A stretch of DNA of 64,000 bases from Rotaria macrura. Lineage: Eukaryota > Rotifera > Eurotatoria > Philodinida > Philodinidae. Both the position numbers and the translations under genes were made by a program. This document shows, one piece after another, positions 1 to 13,700 of this stretch. The notes under the pieces are model-generated. The model saw nothing but the letters and a program-made list of their open reading frames with translations. It ran no database searches and was not told the DNA's origin. Where the stretch lies: positions 39,788-103,787 of the forward strand of contig OENT01000525.1 of NCBI GenBank assembly GCA_900239685.1. Direction: 5' to 3'. Each line of letters begins with the position of its first letter. Position 1 is the first letter of the stretch.

Positions 1-1380
1 ATGTTCAGATAGCCATTTGAGACCTTCTGATAGACCTGTTCCGTGCAATGCTGAACATGGCATTATAGCATATGGACGATTTAATTTATCTAGATGCAAT
101 GCTTGTCGAATATCTGCTGGTTGCATACATCCAGATATATCTTGCTTGTTACAAAATACAAGAAGAACAGTATTACGCATTTCACGATCATTTATTATTT
201 TGTCTAATTCACGACTAGCTTCTTCCATACGTTCACGATCACATGAGTCAACAACAAATATTAGTCCTTGAGATCCAGTATAATAATGTCGCCATAATGG
301 ACGTATTTTATCCTAAGAACAATAAGATAAATCCATAAAATGATATGACAACAGAAAAGATGCTTGCATCATAATCATCTATTGATTCGAGATAAAAGTG
401 ACATACAGATTTTTAGCGTATCGATTTCGTATTAGCTTTGCGGTGTGGTACTAATAGAGAAAATCAAGGACTTACTAGGTGGTTGAATTCGTCCTTAAAC
501 GATATTGATTCGATTGCCAATATTTGTAGGTTAATAAATATGAACAGTTTTCTGCTGGTAAATGCTTTCAACTAATAGTCAGTCTGACGATTTATGATTG
601 TAATTAGAAAAATTCCATCATTGTATTCGTTCATAGGAATTTATGAATCCATGTTTTTACTACGTCTCTCATTGGAAATACTTCGGAAATATGCGAATGC
701 AAACATTAAAATATTCATGCATCAGAGCATCTAGCATACAAGATTGTATAAAGCATCGATCTTCAAGAGAAATAGGTTTTCTTGACTTGACATAAACTTA
801 AAGTTGTCGAGTACTTAGATGATTGCGTTACTATTTATGGAAAAATCTCCATCTGACTTCAAGAACGTTTCATAAAATAGTATTTATTTGTGATACATGC
901 AAACTTCTCCAGTATCAGAACATAGTCATATGTCTCGTATAAGAACAGTACATGAGGGTGCGTGTGACATTTTTACTATGAAAAAATAGGTCGATAGGTC
1001 CTTCAGTTGAAGATGACACATGTCGAGTAACTTTTTATAAATCATAAACGCATCAAAGAAAATTATTTCTTCACTTATCTTGCATTATATAAAACATTCA
1101 AATCTCTTGTTAGTATACGTACTTGTCCACCGACATCCCAAACATTGAATTTAACATGTCCTAATAAGACAGTTTCAACATTAAAGCCAACCGTTGGTAT
1201 GGTTGTAATCGATTCTTTAAGACGAAGACGATAGAGAATTGATGTTTTCCCAGCATTATCTAAATCAAATGAAAACATTAAAGAAAATTCTATCGATTCT
1301 TATTAAAAAACTCTACCAAGACCAAGCATTAATATTCGATAATGCTTCTTTCCAAATAATGAACCAAACATATTTCCCAT
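1..1380 (-). CDS. ARF6: ARF6-like small GTPase (3' end off window)
   Basis: ADP-ribosylation factor, a myristoylated GTPase of membrane traffic and cortical actin. Three exons on the minus strand: 1380-1317, 1259-1123 and 312-1; the introns are 57 and 810 bases with GT-AG ends. The protein starts [15 protein letters not shown], with Gly2 for N-myristoylation. The P-loop GLDNAGKT is at residues 20-27, the switch 1 threonine at 44, WDVGGQ with Gln67, and NKQD at 122-125. This numbering equals ARF6 rather than ARF1, and INDREMR and RHYYTG are also ARF6-like. The frame is open to base 1 at residue 171; ARF6 is usually 175 residues, so only a few codons are missing. Exon 1 is essential: without it a false start ([12 protein letters not shown]) reads out of the short intron. 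The body diverges from vertebrate ARF6 after NKQD (CSALHG in place of the usual C-A-T motif), so a divergent ARF paralogue is possible. Confidence 0.92.
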
Positions 1381-1714
1381 CGTTTTTGTTTTCTAATCAA
1401 TGGTTTTGTTTTACTTTATTTCGAATGATCGATGCCAGTTTTGAAAAAAAAAATAAGAAATTGAATTCACTAATGGTTATCTAGAGTGCATTGAATGCCT
1501 AATGTCTACTATTACAGATGAAAACTTAACAAAAGTAATACGACGATCAAACAATGAGTCATCGCGAAGAGAAAACCAATTTATTTATTTAGTAACCAAT
1601 AGAAATACAATGATGTCACTAGTAAAGGTTGCTGACATGACAACAGACTAAATAATGAAAAATTAACTTCACACGTGTGAAACATCATTTCTAATTGAAA
1701 ATAATAATTCAGCG
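1381..1714. promoter_or_regulatory. Divergent intergenic region between ARF6-like gene and DNAI7
   Basis: Only 334 bases separate the two opposed ATG codons, so both 5' UTRs and any core promoters must lie here or inside the genes. I see no convincing TATA box and no coding potential. A shared bidirectional promoter is an inference from spacing alone. Confidence 0.5.
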
Positions 1715-4700
1715 ATGTCTAGTGCTTTGGTAAGTTAAACTTTATATAAATTTTTCTAGAGTAGAAGCACAAAAAGCAATGTTTCATTTATATTGACACA
1801 CTAAATATTTTTTTCAATAGAAAATATACGAATCTTTTCATCATTCATCATTCAATCATGATACAATGTTTAATGAAAATGCAAAAAAGAAAACCTCTAC
1901 GAAACGAAAACCAAGAAAACTTAAAAAAACAAATATTAAAAACATGACTAAACAACAAGTAGCTTGGATATAACATACTAGTGAGAAACATTGATACAAT
2001 TGATAATTCATCATAGAAATTCAATGCGCCTATTAACTCCTCTGATGTATCCACAACAAATAGTAGAGTATCGAAGGACATAAATTCATTTAGAAGACAA
2101 ACTTGTTGTTTAAAAACAAGAATAAAAAGAACTCATTCATAAGTAAAATAAAAGAATTTCATACTTAGAATTGCTCAAGTTTTGATTTCCACGAAACTTT
2201 TTCTCAAGATAGATTTATGATAATAATTTGAATTTTATTTAGAAATCGGCAACACCAAGTAACAAAAGCGCAAAAGCCAAGAAGAAGAAGGAAGAAGAAG
2301 AACGAAAGAAAAAAGAAGAAGGTAGTACATTCTTGTTTAACTCAGTTACATTATCTTTCAACATATAAGAACAAACAATGTTGAATCAATTTTTTCTTCG
2401 TGATGGTGGATGTAAATGACATTTAGAAATCATGTTCAGAAATATTAAGATCGCATTAGACTAATGGACTTCTTTCAGTTCGCATAGAGAATAAAAACTA
2501 TTCAATTAAGAAGATTTTTTAATGGATAGATATACACAGCATGTCTTACGATTTATACTAGAATTCAGAAGATAGTCAACGGTTAAGATTTTTCAATTAA
2601 GCTGTTCTCGGTATTTGATCGGAGTTAGTTATAGAAGTTCATCATAAATCTATGTAAATCAGCATATTTAAGACAAGTCTATTAATTCTCTTGCAGTACT
2701 CTTTTGATGATTTAGAGAAAAAAAATTAAGTATAATCATCAATCTTCACTCTCCGTACGTATGAATAGATAATCTGCTTTGATCTAAATAAATATTTTGT
2801 TCGTCAATTGTTCAATTTAAGTATCTTGACACTGCTGAGAAACTCCAATTAGGATACATCCAGTATACGCTAACGTATAGGATTACCCTAAAAATATTAA
2901 AAAGAACAATTCTCATCAAACGGACGAATGATGAATAAGTAATAGACAGAAAACTTTTGATTTTATAGTAACAATAAAACTAAAGACAACTCTACTGTAA
3001 ATAACAAAACATGATTGAACTCGTGCTTGCTCGTATATAGGTCAATATTGAACTTGATTTCTAACAGAAGTGTATTGGAAAGCCACTATCTACGTCTCCA
3101 TGATGACAGAGTCTAGAAATAGAATGATGAGTGGAGGCCTTGTTTTGAAATCTCACCCTGTTTTTTGAAAATCAGTCGTACAGCATTCGTGATAGAGTAA
3201 GAAGATTGTTGACTAAAAACAACAATAGATATAGGTTAACAGGATGTATAATAAACGTTGATATGTCATTTGTAATGTTTCTTGAAGAGAACGAAAGTTT
3301 CATCATTACTACTACATTAGAACTTCTAAAGAAAAAAAAAAGCTTCTTGTACTCTAAGTATCCAATAATATTTGAAAGCATTTCCTTGAGTGTTTTTAAC
3401 ATCACACGATTAGTTATCACAAAATTTTCATTACTTTTAATACATAGAATATTGAGTAACATACGAAGTGAGAAGTTGCTCCAAGATAAAATATATCAAA
3501 TAAATTTCCATTCCATCAATTAATTATTTTTCTTCGCATCTTTGCATTGCGATCAAGATTCGAATTCATAATTTACATCTAAGATGTTCACGTATGACAG
3601 TTTGATAGGATTTTTGTTGTTGAAACATAAATGTCTCTAAATTTAGACGAAAAAGTTTTCTTCTCAATGATTTGAGATCATGATGATAGTCTATGTGTAA
3701 GTTCACATGAAAGTCATTGATAAGAGAAAGATTCCTAATTTGAATATGATGGAGAAAGAAATTTATTCATCATTTCATGATTGTGTTTTATACATCTGGT
3801 TGTCATCTTGATCTATCATTTGCTACACTAGATCAAAGCTCGTTTTCCTTTTTATCTTTGTATCTGTAAATTGTAGTTCATGCTACTTCTTTTTTATTTG
3901 AAGGATTTGCTTTTTGTTTTTAAATGCTAGCATGCTTTAAGGGAAAAAAATACTTACTCATTTTTTTTCGAGGAGCAACACTCGAACATATGATAGAAAC
4001 GCAATTGTTTCTTTTCAGTAACGAATATTGAAACTTCACCAATTCATTCTATTTTCTAATGATGGCAACAAACCATGCAATTTATTTTTCTCTTTTACAT
4101 TATTTCTATCCATACAAATCATGAATTCATAGGATGTTGAATATCAAACGAGAATTCGCTAATACGAGTGTTAAAACTTTGCCAAATGTTATTATTTAGA
4201 AAAAATATTTACATGTTAGAATCTCTTGAAGAACGAATAAAAAAAACAATGTGAAAGAACAAAAAGGAGAAGCAAGCCATCTTGCTTACTCTTATACTGA
4301 CAGCGGTGGGATTCGAACCCACGCCTGTTACGACTGGTGCCTAAAACCAGCGCCTTAGACCACTCGGCCACACTGCCATTCGTACTAAATCATTGATTTT
4401 AATGTCATAGAGGAAGCTCAACAACGTGCTGAACTTGCTGAAAAAGAACGTCTTGAAAATGAAAAACGAACTGCACTAGAAAAATCCAATGTAGCTAAAG
4501 AAGTAAAAGAAAATTTGCTTGTTTCTTTCTTTCGTTTTCTTATCAACATATCATTTAGATCAATGAATTAAGACGTCGCGAATTAAGTGAATTCTATGTG
4601 TTTGTACAACCACGACAACAAGAAGCAATTGATATCCGACATAAACAACGCGAAGATTTTAAAGTACAAATATATTTTTCCACAGAAAATTTACAAGAAA

Positions 4701-7700
4701 AAGTAAACAACACGAAAAATTAAATCATACTTTCTCTTATCTAGTGGAAACGTATCATGAAATGTGATGGTACTCCTGATCCAACGATTTTACCGGAAAT
4801 AAATACATTTATATCATTATGGTATGATGAAAAACAACGCATCGATATTGAATATACAATGAAACAGACAAATCTCGTTCTATCATTGATTAAAGAATTA
4901 GATCATGTAATTCATTCAATACCACAGGCATCAACAGAATATCATCATATATCAATTTATAAACAGGTTCATATTAAAATCAATTACGAATATAAATCAA
5001 TTTCATTTGTTGTTTTTTATTTTGTTCTCCTCATTTTTAGACAATCAGCAAACTTGAAGATACATTAAAGTTAAAATGGCTCCATGCAGTTCATTATATA
5101 ATGCTTAAAGCAAGTGATTTGCAAGATTTAGAAACCAATAATTTTCAATATACAGCTGAAAATGAAAATGTTACGATTTGTATTTGGGGCAATCTTAGTC
5201 ATAATCCAAGGTTTTTAACTTAAAATAAATTCATTACTTTTTTTTAATTTAATTTATCTTACCAACTATTATTCTTTCTTTTTCTTAATTTCTATTGTGG
5301 TGATTATCTAGAATCAAAGGTTATCAATTTGATAAATATAATTTTGGTTTTGATTTACCAAAACCATTATCATTGGCTAACATAGCCATAATTGGATTTT
5401 TTCTTAAATATGATTATTATTCTGAACGTTCATTATTATCGAAATGTCGTGTAAAAATCGATGAATATGCTTATGGTACAAAAACTTGTTGTTTGAAAAA
5501 TAGTTTTCACTTATTTACTTATTTTCGTTTTTAGATCCAGTACCTGAACCATACGTCGATGAATCAGAAAAGCAACCAGCAGAAAATAGCGATGCAAATA
5601 AGGATGAATTTGATCCATCGTTACCACCGGAACTTCGAAAATTGATGGAAGAAGCAAAAAAACGCGAAGAGGCCGCAGCAGCTGCTGAAGCACAAGCAAA
5701 TAAAGAAAGTTCTATGTTAGAACGATCCCCTACGCATATAACTTCAGATGGAATGCAAGAGGGAAAAAGTTTAACAGAAACATCATTAGAACGGGCTAAA
5801 TCTCATGATAAATTTTTAAGTGGTAAGCTTATGAACATGTTGTTTTCGGATGCGTTTTATCGGAAATGATTGATGTATTATACATGCGACATGAAGGAAT
5901 TTTTTTAAAATTTGACTTGAGAAATTTTGATACATAAAATGGCATCCAACAGTCAAACTCACATGCATTAGAAACAGTATCAACTCGTAATGAATCCCTC
6001 TGAATTCGATTGAAAAAGAATATTCATAGGTATTTTAGCAATTACTCAAGAACATAAAGGACTGCCCTAAATCGGACATTAAAATCGAATTGGCAAACAG
6101 TTTTCATGCATTCTACGGCATATTTATTTCGGAAAGAAGACAGTTCTTTCTACTCTTGAATTATTTTCAAAATACTCACGCGATCCTTCGTTTTTGTTTT
6201 CAACAGATCGTAACTAATATTCAAGCGAAACTACGAAGCAAGGATAAAGTCAAATTTGACCTAATAAAATTTTTCGAATCATCAGCATCGCATTGAAGAG
6301 ATCTATTTTCATGATTTCGAATCTTCGGGGAAGATTTCGAGATCGGCATTCTCGAATCACTACTTATTCTCATCGACAGAACGAATTTGTATCGGTACCA
6401 GACACGATGCGTAAGAAAATATAATGGATAGAATATTTTAAAAAGAAGAAAAAGTAGTACTTCCCTTCCGATAGACTTGAGAATTTCAATATCTGATGGT
6501 ATACCTCATACAGTTCACATTCTTTCCAAAATATCGTTCTTAGAAAGTTCAGGAAAGGAAGACAGTAGTTGATTTTGTAAAATTTTCGGAAAGAAAAATA
6601 TCACCTACATGAGTGAATTGCACTCGTATTGTACGGTTGAGTTTTCAACACTAAAATACTTATATCTCAACTTCTACTCAACCAATTTTAATAATTTTTT
6701 CTTTGAAATATTCCTTGGACTCTATTCGAAGAACCGTAAAACTATCAAGATTTTTCGCTGTTACAGCTATGAAATTTTCAAGCACAAAAGGTCAAAGTGA
6801 GTGCTTTTTGGTCCCACCTATCTATGAAAGTCACTCTTACTGTCCTACAATTTTGAATAGATAAAAATAATTTATTGTAACCATTTTGTAGCTAAGACTT
6901 ACCTCTTTCTCATCATATGAATTGATCACAGATTTTCTTTGGATTTTCTGATCAAATCTTGCAAAGACTAGGTAAACATACACTTTGACGAGTTTATGTC
7001 CCGACAGATTACATTCAATCTACTGAAAACAATGCAAAAGCAAACGTCAATCTTTTTTTATTTTTCGGTAGAGTAAAGAGCGAGACATTGTTTGATAAAT
7101 TTTTTTTCTAACGAACTTATGGAACAAAGAAAAACTAAAAACAAGACGGAAGAAATACTGTTTTTTTCCTTAATGTCCCGACAGATTTTGGATTTTGTTT
7201 CTTTGATTTCTCGGTAATCGTAAGAGCTAAGGTCATGATTGTTTCATCCTTCTTAGCTAACTTTATGATAAATCTGTAGTAAAAATTTCAGCACTTAACC
7301 TTGTATCATTCATGAGAAAAGAGTACTTTACCGGAAAAATGTCCTGACAGATTTTTTTGGGACCGAAATTTTCCAACAGATAAACTAAAGAAGGAGTAAT
7401 CTATTGATAAAAAAAATTTTTCTAAGGGTCTTATGAATCAAATAACAAACTTAGATTAAGACTGTGAGGGTCATGATGAGGGTATCATCCGTACTTTTAC
7501 GCTTTTACTATCGGCATGTATTTCTGTCGATAAAGTTCTATATACGCTCATTAGATTCTCCTTTTCAAAAGCTTTCGATTGTTATATAATAACAATATAT
7601 TAATTGTTATTTCGTGACTTTTTGTCAAAATATTTCTAAAAGTATTTATTTTATTATGTCAAGAAATGTCGAAAAAGACGCACTTTTAACAAAAAACTCG

Positions 7701-10700
7701 ATTTTTTTCTGAAATGAAGAACCTGGTTAGTTGGGGAAATACTAGATTTATACACAATCAATGAAGCTCTATCCAATGAAAAATTCAAACGTTCTTCAAA
7801 ATCACTTTTATTTTTTTCTGTTTTTTTCGCCCAACCGTACAATACCAGCGCAATTCACTCACCTACGAAATATAAAATTTCTATAGACTATCTCTCAATT
7901 TCAACATGGTACGTTGCAATTGTTGGAAATTTCTTTATATATGAATATTAAAATTTTAAATCATGATATGAAATATATCTGCCTCAGATTCAATGTCAGT
8001 CTTCTTTGTTCTTTTTTATAATCGAACATATCAACATCAACACTACTAGGTTGAACTGTAATACTTTCGTGAGAAAATTGTATTTACATCGAATCCAATT
8101 TTGCAATAAGTTCAAAGCGAATAGCAACAGAAATCCTTCAACTGATTGATTACTTTTGAAATTGAGATTATATTCTTTTTATAGAGTTCGTTGTATGTTG
8201 AATACCTTGAAAAGAAACCGAGCTTGCACCTTTTAGCATATTGTTAATAAGATGATATTGGATTTTTTTATGGTAGATTCTAAATTAAACTGCATAGTAG
8301 TCTCCTTCAATACTACGAGAAAAAAAACCCTTTCTGAACAAGGACGAACTTTTATTAAAATTATAAAAATAGAATGTCTTCTAATTTAATTGTAATGCTC
8401 AAAAAACACACATCCAATCTATCAATATGTATATAGATGATGTATATAATGTAGTTCTACTAACCAAATCTCAAAATCTATATGCATTTGAAAATTTCAA
8501 ATCAAAATGCACCGTTCGAAAGATGGACTATTGTCTAAAAGACGTATTCAATGTTGATAAGAGAAAATGCATTCTTAATGGAATTTTTATGGTGAAACCT
8601 TTTCATGTTAGTACTACGTCATTAATCTTGAGTGTTCTTTGATAGTATTGACATAAGCGAAAGAAAACAATTACTAGAAAAGTACTCAGCTATTTAGCTA
8701 TATTTTTGTTTTGCTAAATGAAGATTCTTCTATTAATGGATATTTAATACTCGCCATGATGTTTTACTCCACTCGTCGTTTAATTATACGATCATTTTTA
8801 TAGCATAAAAATTATGCTTCATAGAATAAATTTGACAACTCTAGTTTTATGAAGCGTAGATAACTTTGATATATTGTCAGTCAAGATAAAAATAAATGCA
8901 TGATGAATAGAATGATTTCTCACATATATAATTATCTTCTTCGTTGAATATCAATGGATAATTATTCGTTTTTATTTAAACTCTATTTGTCCTATCGTTA
9001 AGGTTTCTGTTTCTAATTTAATTTCGAACAAGAAATTCATCATTTTAATGATTAACCCATGTGGAGTTCATCGATTCCAAAAAAGAAACGATCCGGAACC
9101 GGAAATACGTTTCCTGTCTCTGCTCCTTCTAAGTAAAAATGAGAAAAGGAAGCAGTTCCGACTCGTTTAACAATATGTCGCGTGCTATCAAAACAGCCGT
9201 GTTCTTATATCAATGCAAGAATTTTTCATATGCTCTTAGGCCATTCTTGTGATCTAAATTATTCATGATAAATACACTACGGAGTTTAATATTTGAAACG
9301 AAACAATGCTATGATTTTAATATCAAAAAACAAAATACTTTTTCTCAACATAATTAAAATACTCTATTCGATAATGACATAGAGTACCTAAGATTAATTT
9401 TCTTCTCATGTCGCAAACAAATCAATTCACATACAGCTTCTTTTACTTAGAATTGTTTATGTTTTAAGACAATCGACAAACTAATTATGACACATTGATT
9501 TGAAATCTTACATAGAACGTTGACGAAGAATCTCATTAACTGTAAGATTAGACAAGATAAGAGATACTTGAAAGTCTTAAGTTTAAATTAGCTCCGTTTC
9601 TATGTAAAACTAGTCTAGTAATTTTTTAATATCGTTTTAGCAACTGCTGATCAAATTTTAGAAGAATTAGCTGATGAATCAGTTGTTGATCTTCGTTCTC
9701 ATTGGCCCATATTGCCATTACTTCAAATAGATCTCTATAATATACCACCGCAACCAAAAAAAGTTCAAGAATGGACAATAGTAGAAGGTGAATTGTTTAT
9801 TTAAATGAATATCTTGTTACTTTGATTTTGTTAATTTATAGTTGATAATGATGATATTCTTGTTAATTATCCGTATCCATCTGATCAAGGCATTGCTGAA
9901 CGATTTTATGAAGAATACTCATCGAGTAATAAACAAAAAGCAGCTGAAGGTGAACAAGGAAAAGGCAAACCGGATGAAAAAGTAAGATGGCATGATAATA
10001 AATATTCCTGTTATTTTCTTTTTCTTGAAGAAAACATCATGTTCTAAATACGTTTTCCTTTTTGTTTCTCATAATAGACTGAAGAAGCTCTTGATCCATC
10101 AATGACACTCGATGCAACTATGATCGAAAATAATCCAGAAATACGAAAAATGTTCTTAGAGGCTGCTATCAAACAAGAATCACCGATTGTATTGAAATAT
10201 AAGTAGGATACATTCATTATTTAAAATTTCACAAACATACTCTAAAATTCAATCAAGTGTATAATCCGATTCATTTAAACATCAAGATTCACTTTCCACT
10301 CACTCTAATTAATTTCGAAATTCAATGAGCACATATAATCTTTGAAAATTACTCAACTATAAATAAGATCAAAAAAAGAGTCTTAAGTATCACTTGAGAA
10401 TATACGTTCATCCATAATTGATTCTTTCTGCTGTCAATAAAATTTGTTTTCTTACATAAGGAAAATTTAATTTTAATATTCTTCTACTTATTAATTAATA
10501 TTTCATACATATGAAACTAGCCCAATGAATAACGTTCCTTAGAGAATAACACGTCATGTTTGAAACAAGATCTTCCATCTGTAAGATAAAAATCGACTCT
10601 CTCTCTCTCTATTTAGAATACCGACTGATGTATTTGTATCTGAAAAACCATTACTTGCTCGATGGATAAAAGATCGAAATCACTGGAGACAAGAAGGTTA

Positions 10701-13700
10701 TGTTGATTATCAATTTGTGCCTGGTAAAAACAAACGAACATATAAATTCTTATATACAAATTCAATTATTTTTCTTTCCATAAAACAAAAAATTTCCATT
10801 TAGAAACACGGATGATTTCATTTAAAACATATGATTTTGGTACATATGCATTATTAAATGATCGTCATGCTCATATGCCATTTCAATCATGGCGGATGAG
10901 ACCGAAATCTCTCAATCATTTAAGATTTACATTAAACACTCAATCATTTGAATTAATATTTGATGTTCAAGTAAGTTCTGAGGCTTTCTAGTTTTTCATA
11001 CAGGAATAACATCTATATAAAGTCTTTGTTTCTCTTGAAAAGCGAAAAAGCAAAAAAAAATACAAAATAAAAAAAAAGAAAATACACACACACTCAGAAG
11101 TATATTGTAGTAGACGGGTGCAAATATAGAATAATTATGATTTTTGTTTTGCATTTGATAATGTTGAATTCGATGATGGTAATTCCTCTATACCATTAGC
11201 CAATAGTGAGCTAAGATCACATACGAATAAACAACGATTATTTGTCTCAATTGATTGATCGCGTAGTGTTTTATTTAATGTTTGAGCAGCTGTAGTTTGA
11301 CGATTTGTTGTTAATACAGGTAGAGCATCGAATGTTTGAGATGATGATGTAACACATTGAACATTCGATTCGTAAAATGTACTTTTATCACGTTTTGTTA
11401 CGAGTGGTTCCGTATTAGTTTCAACGTTTTTTACTTCCGGAACAGCTTTTATAACAATTGGTACTGCTGGTGGTGATGCTACTGATGATTCATCACTTTT
11501 TTGCGATGAAAATGTAATCTTTTTCACTGTTTGAATATTTACTTGAAGACCAACATCACGCGTGCTAACATTACTAGCACTCGAATGAATACGTGATTTA
11601 TGCTTTCGATGATGATGATGATGTTGCTGTTGTTGTTGTTGTTGTTGTAACTGACCAGTGGTTCCTATTGAACCGGTCGAATTCGGCGATGAAGTTGAAT
11701 CATGAACAAATAATTGTCTATTTAAATCCATGTCTTGTGTTGGAGCTATTGTAAGAAGAGTTTGAAAAGAACCATCACATTTTTCAACTCTTATGGTATT
11801 CGCTATTATTGGACTACGTGGACGTTGATAATAAGATGAAGAATCATTGTCGTCAATAAATTGTAACTAGAGATAAGATAAGATAAGATAAGATTTATTA
11901 AATTTAAGTAACTATGTAGAATTAGATATGCGATGATACGATTTTATGCTGAATATAGAGATATACAAGGAGAAATATGTGGTGAATGTGAATTCTTTTT
12001 TTTTTGTCGATAACTTACTCCTGGTGACATTCTTTTCATTTGCTGAATTGTTTCGGATGATGCTGATGGTGATGTTGGTGAATTGTAATGTTGTACAATT
12101 GAATAGAGTGTATTTGGATCTGGTTGTGGAATGATAATCGATTGATTTTCTAAATCCACAAACGATGAAAATGTTGCCATAGTCCATGTTAATTGTGTTT
12201 GTGATGCACAAGATCGTTTTTCTTGTTCATAACTTTTATTTAATACTTTTGATACTGATTGTGGATAGACTATATTATCGTAAAGTGATTGTGTATTCGC
12301 ATATATAGGTTCTTGTTGTGTTGGAAATTGACTATATATTGATTCAATTCGACGTGGTGCTTTAACAGACGAATTTTCTAATGGGATTAATGGTGAATGA
12401 CATTCAGATAATTTCCCATATGCACTATTATTATCAGAGGATGTTGTCGACATGATTGGAATACTGTGTGAAACAGGTATATTTGATGAGTATGGTCGTG
12501 GTAATACTAAACGATTATTTATCGTTCTTAATTGGTATGTATCTATCTGACTACGACGATGATTCGATGATGAAAATGCCGTTGGATTCAAAGTTTTCCT
12601 ATAATGATCTATTGTTGGATGGCATTGAATAGATTGAAGTGGTGGTGGCGGAATGTAATCATCATGTTCTTCATAGCGCAATTCTCGACGATGTGACTTA
12701 TTATGAAGACGATCAACAGAATGACTTAAATGTGCAGATTGCTTGGATTGAGAAGTAGTTAATGCTGATGTTGTTGTTGTGTTTGTTGTTGTTGTTGGTA
12801 TAGCAGCAATCGATGTGCGACCTCCGATGAGACGTGCCGATGTAAAAAATGGATTTGAATAACGACGAGAACAATCACGATAAAGAATTGGATTTGAGCT
12901 ATTAACTTTATCGTTCGATTGATGATGGTGATGATGTTGACTTGATGTTGTATGTGATAAATGTCCTTCTGGATTCTCGTTTGAATGTTGTCCAATAGAA
13001 AAAGTTGAATTAGTTGTTGATAACTTTTTCTTGAAGAACAGAAAAAAATCGTATTAACTATCGATTTCGTACTCAAGTAAAAAGGAAGATACGATAATAA
13101 TAAAAAAAGAAAACAACTAAGGCTTCCTATTCAGTAGAACTTGAGTTTATGAAGACGAGAAGAAGATGACGTTTTCATTCTACTCTCAATTGTTACGCTC
13201 ATAGTATTACTTAATCAGATTTTTAAATTAATTCAAATAACAATTTTACAATCTATTTATAGGTATCGGTAATTTTTTTAAATCTATGTAGCAGTAAATA
13301 AAACATATGGTGTTTTCTCATCACATTGTATATACCTGCGTACCTTTCTCTTTTACATTGCCTTCTATAATTGAAGAATAGACTTGCGTTCAGGTGTAAA
13401 TTTCATGTACTTCTAGGCATGTATAAAAGACTTTCTTTTTTCTTCTGCATAGGTAAAAATACGAAAAAAAAAGAACGATAGAAATACATAAAAAAAAAAG
13501 AAAGAAAGAAATGGAAGAGATAGATGTACGATAAAAGACACATAGGAAAAAAAGAATGGCAAATTCTCGTTTTAAGTGAGCCGTTTCTTGTTTATCTATA
13601 AGCGTTATCTGGATCATATAGAAAACTAAAACAAAGCATGTGGATCTATTTTTTCTAATCGAGGACAATGGCAGCAATAGAAATGCAAATAACATCGATC

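Larger units (their letters stand above)
2322..4410. other. DNAI7 intron 2
   Basis: About 2.1 kb of AT-rich intron. Apart from the antisense tRNA near its 3' end I see no gene. Overlapping open frames of about 100 codons at 3172-3523 on both strands have no recognisable protein features. Confidence 0.7.
5823..9640. other. DNAI7 intron 8
   Basis: A 3.8-kb intron, much longer than its neighbours, which are mostly 50-100 bases. Its middle third is the inverted-repeat element at 6611-7860. The flanks 5823-6610 and 7861-9640 are AT-rich and show no gene that I can support. Confidence 0.7.

Noticed and set aside
17..271. 84-codon plus-strand frame
   Set aside because: Antisense shadow of ARF6-like exon 3.
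1260..1316. Start of the ARF protein at [12 protein letters not shown]
   Set aside because: Those residues read out of a 57-base GT-AG intron; the upstream exon supplies the proper [13 protein letters not shown]-terminus and the P-loop glycine.
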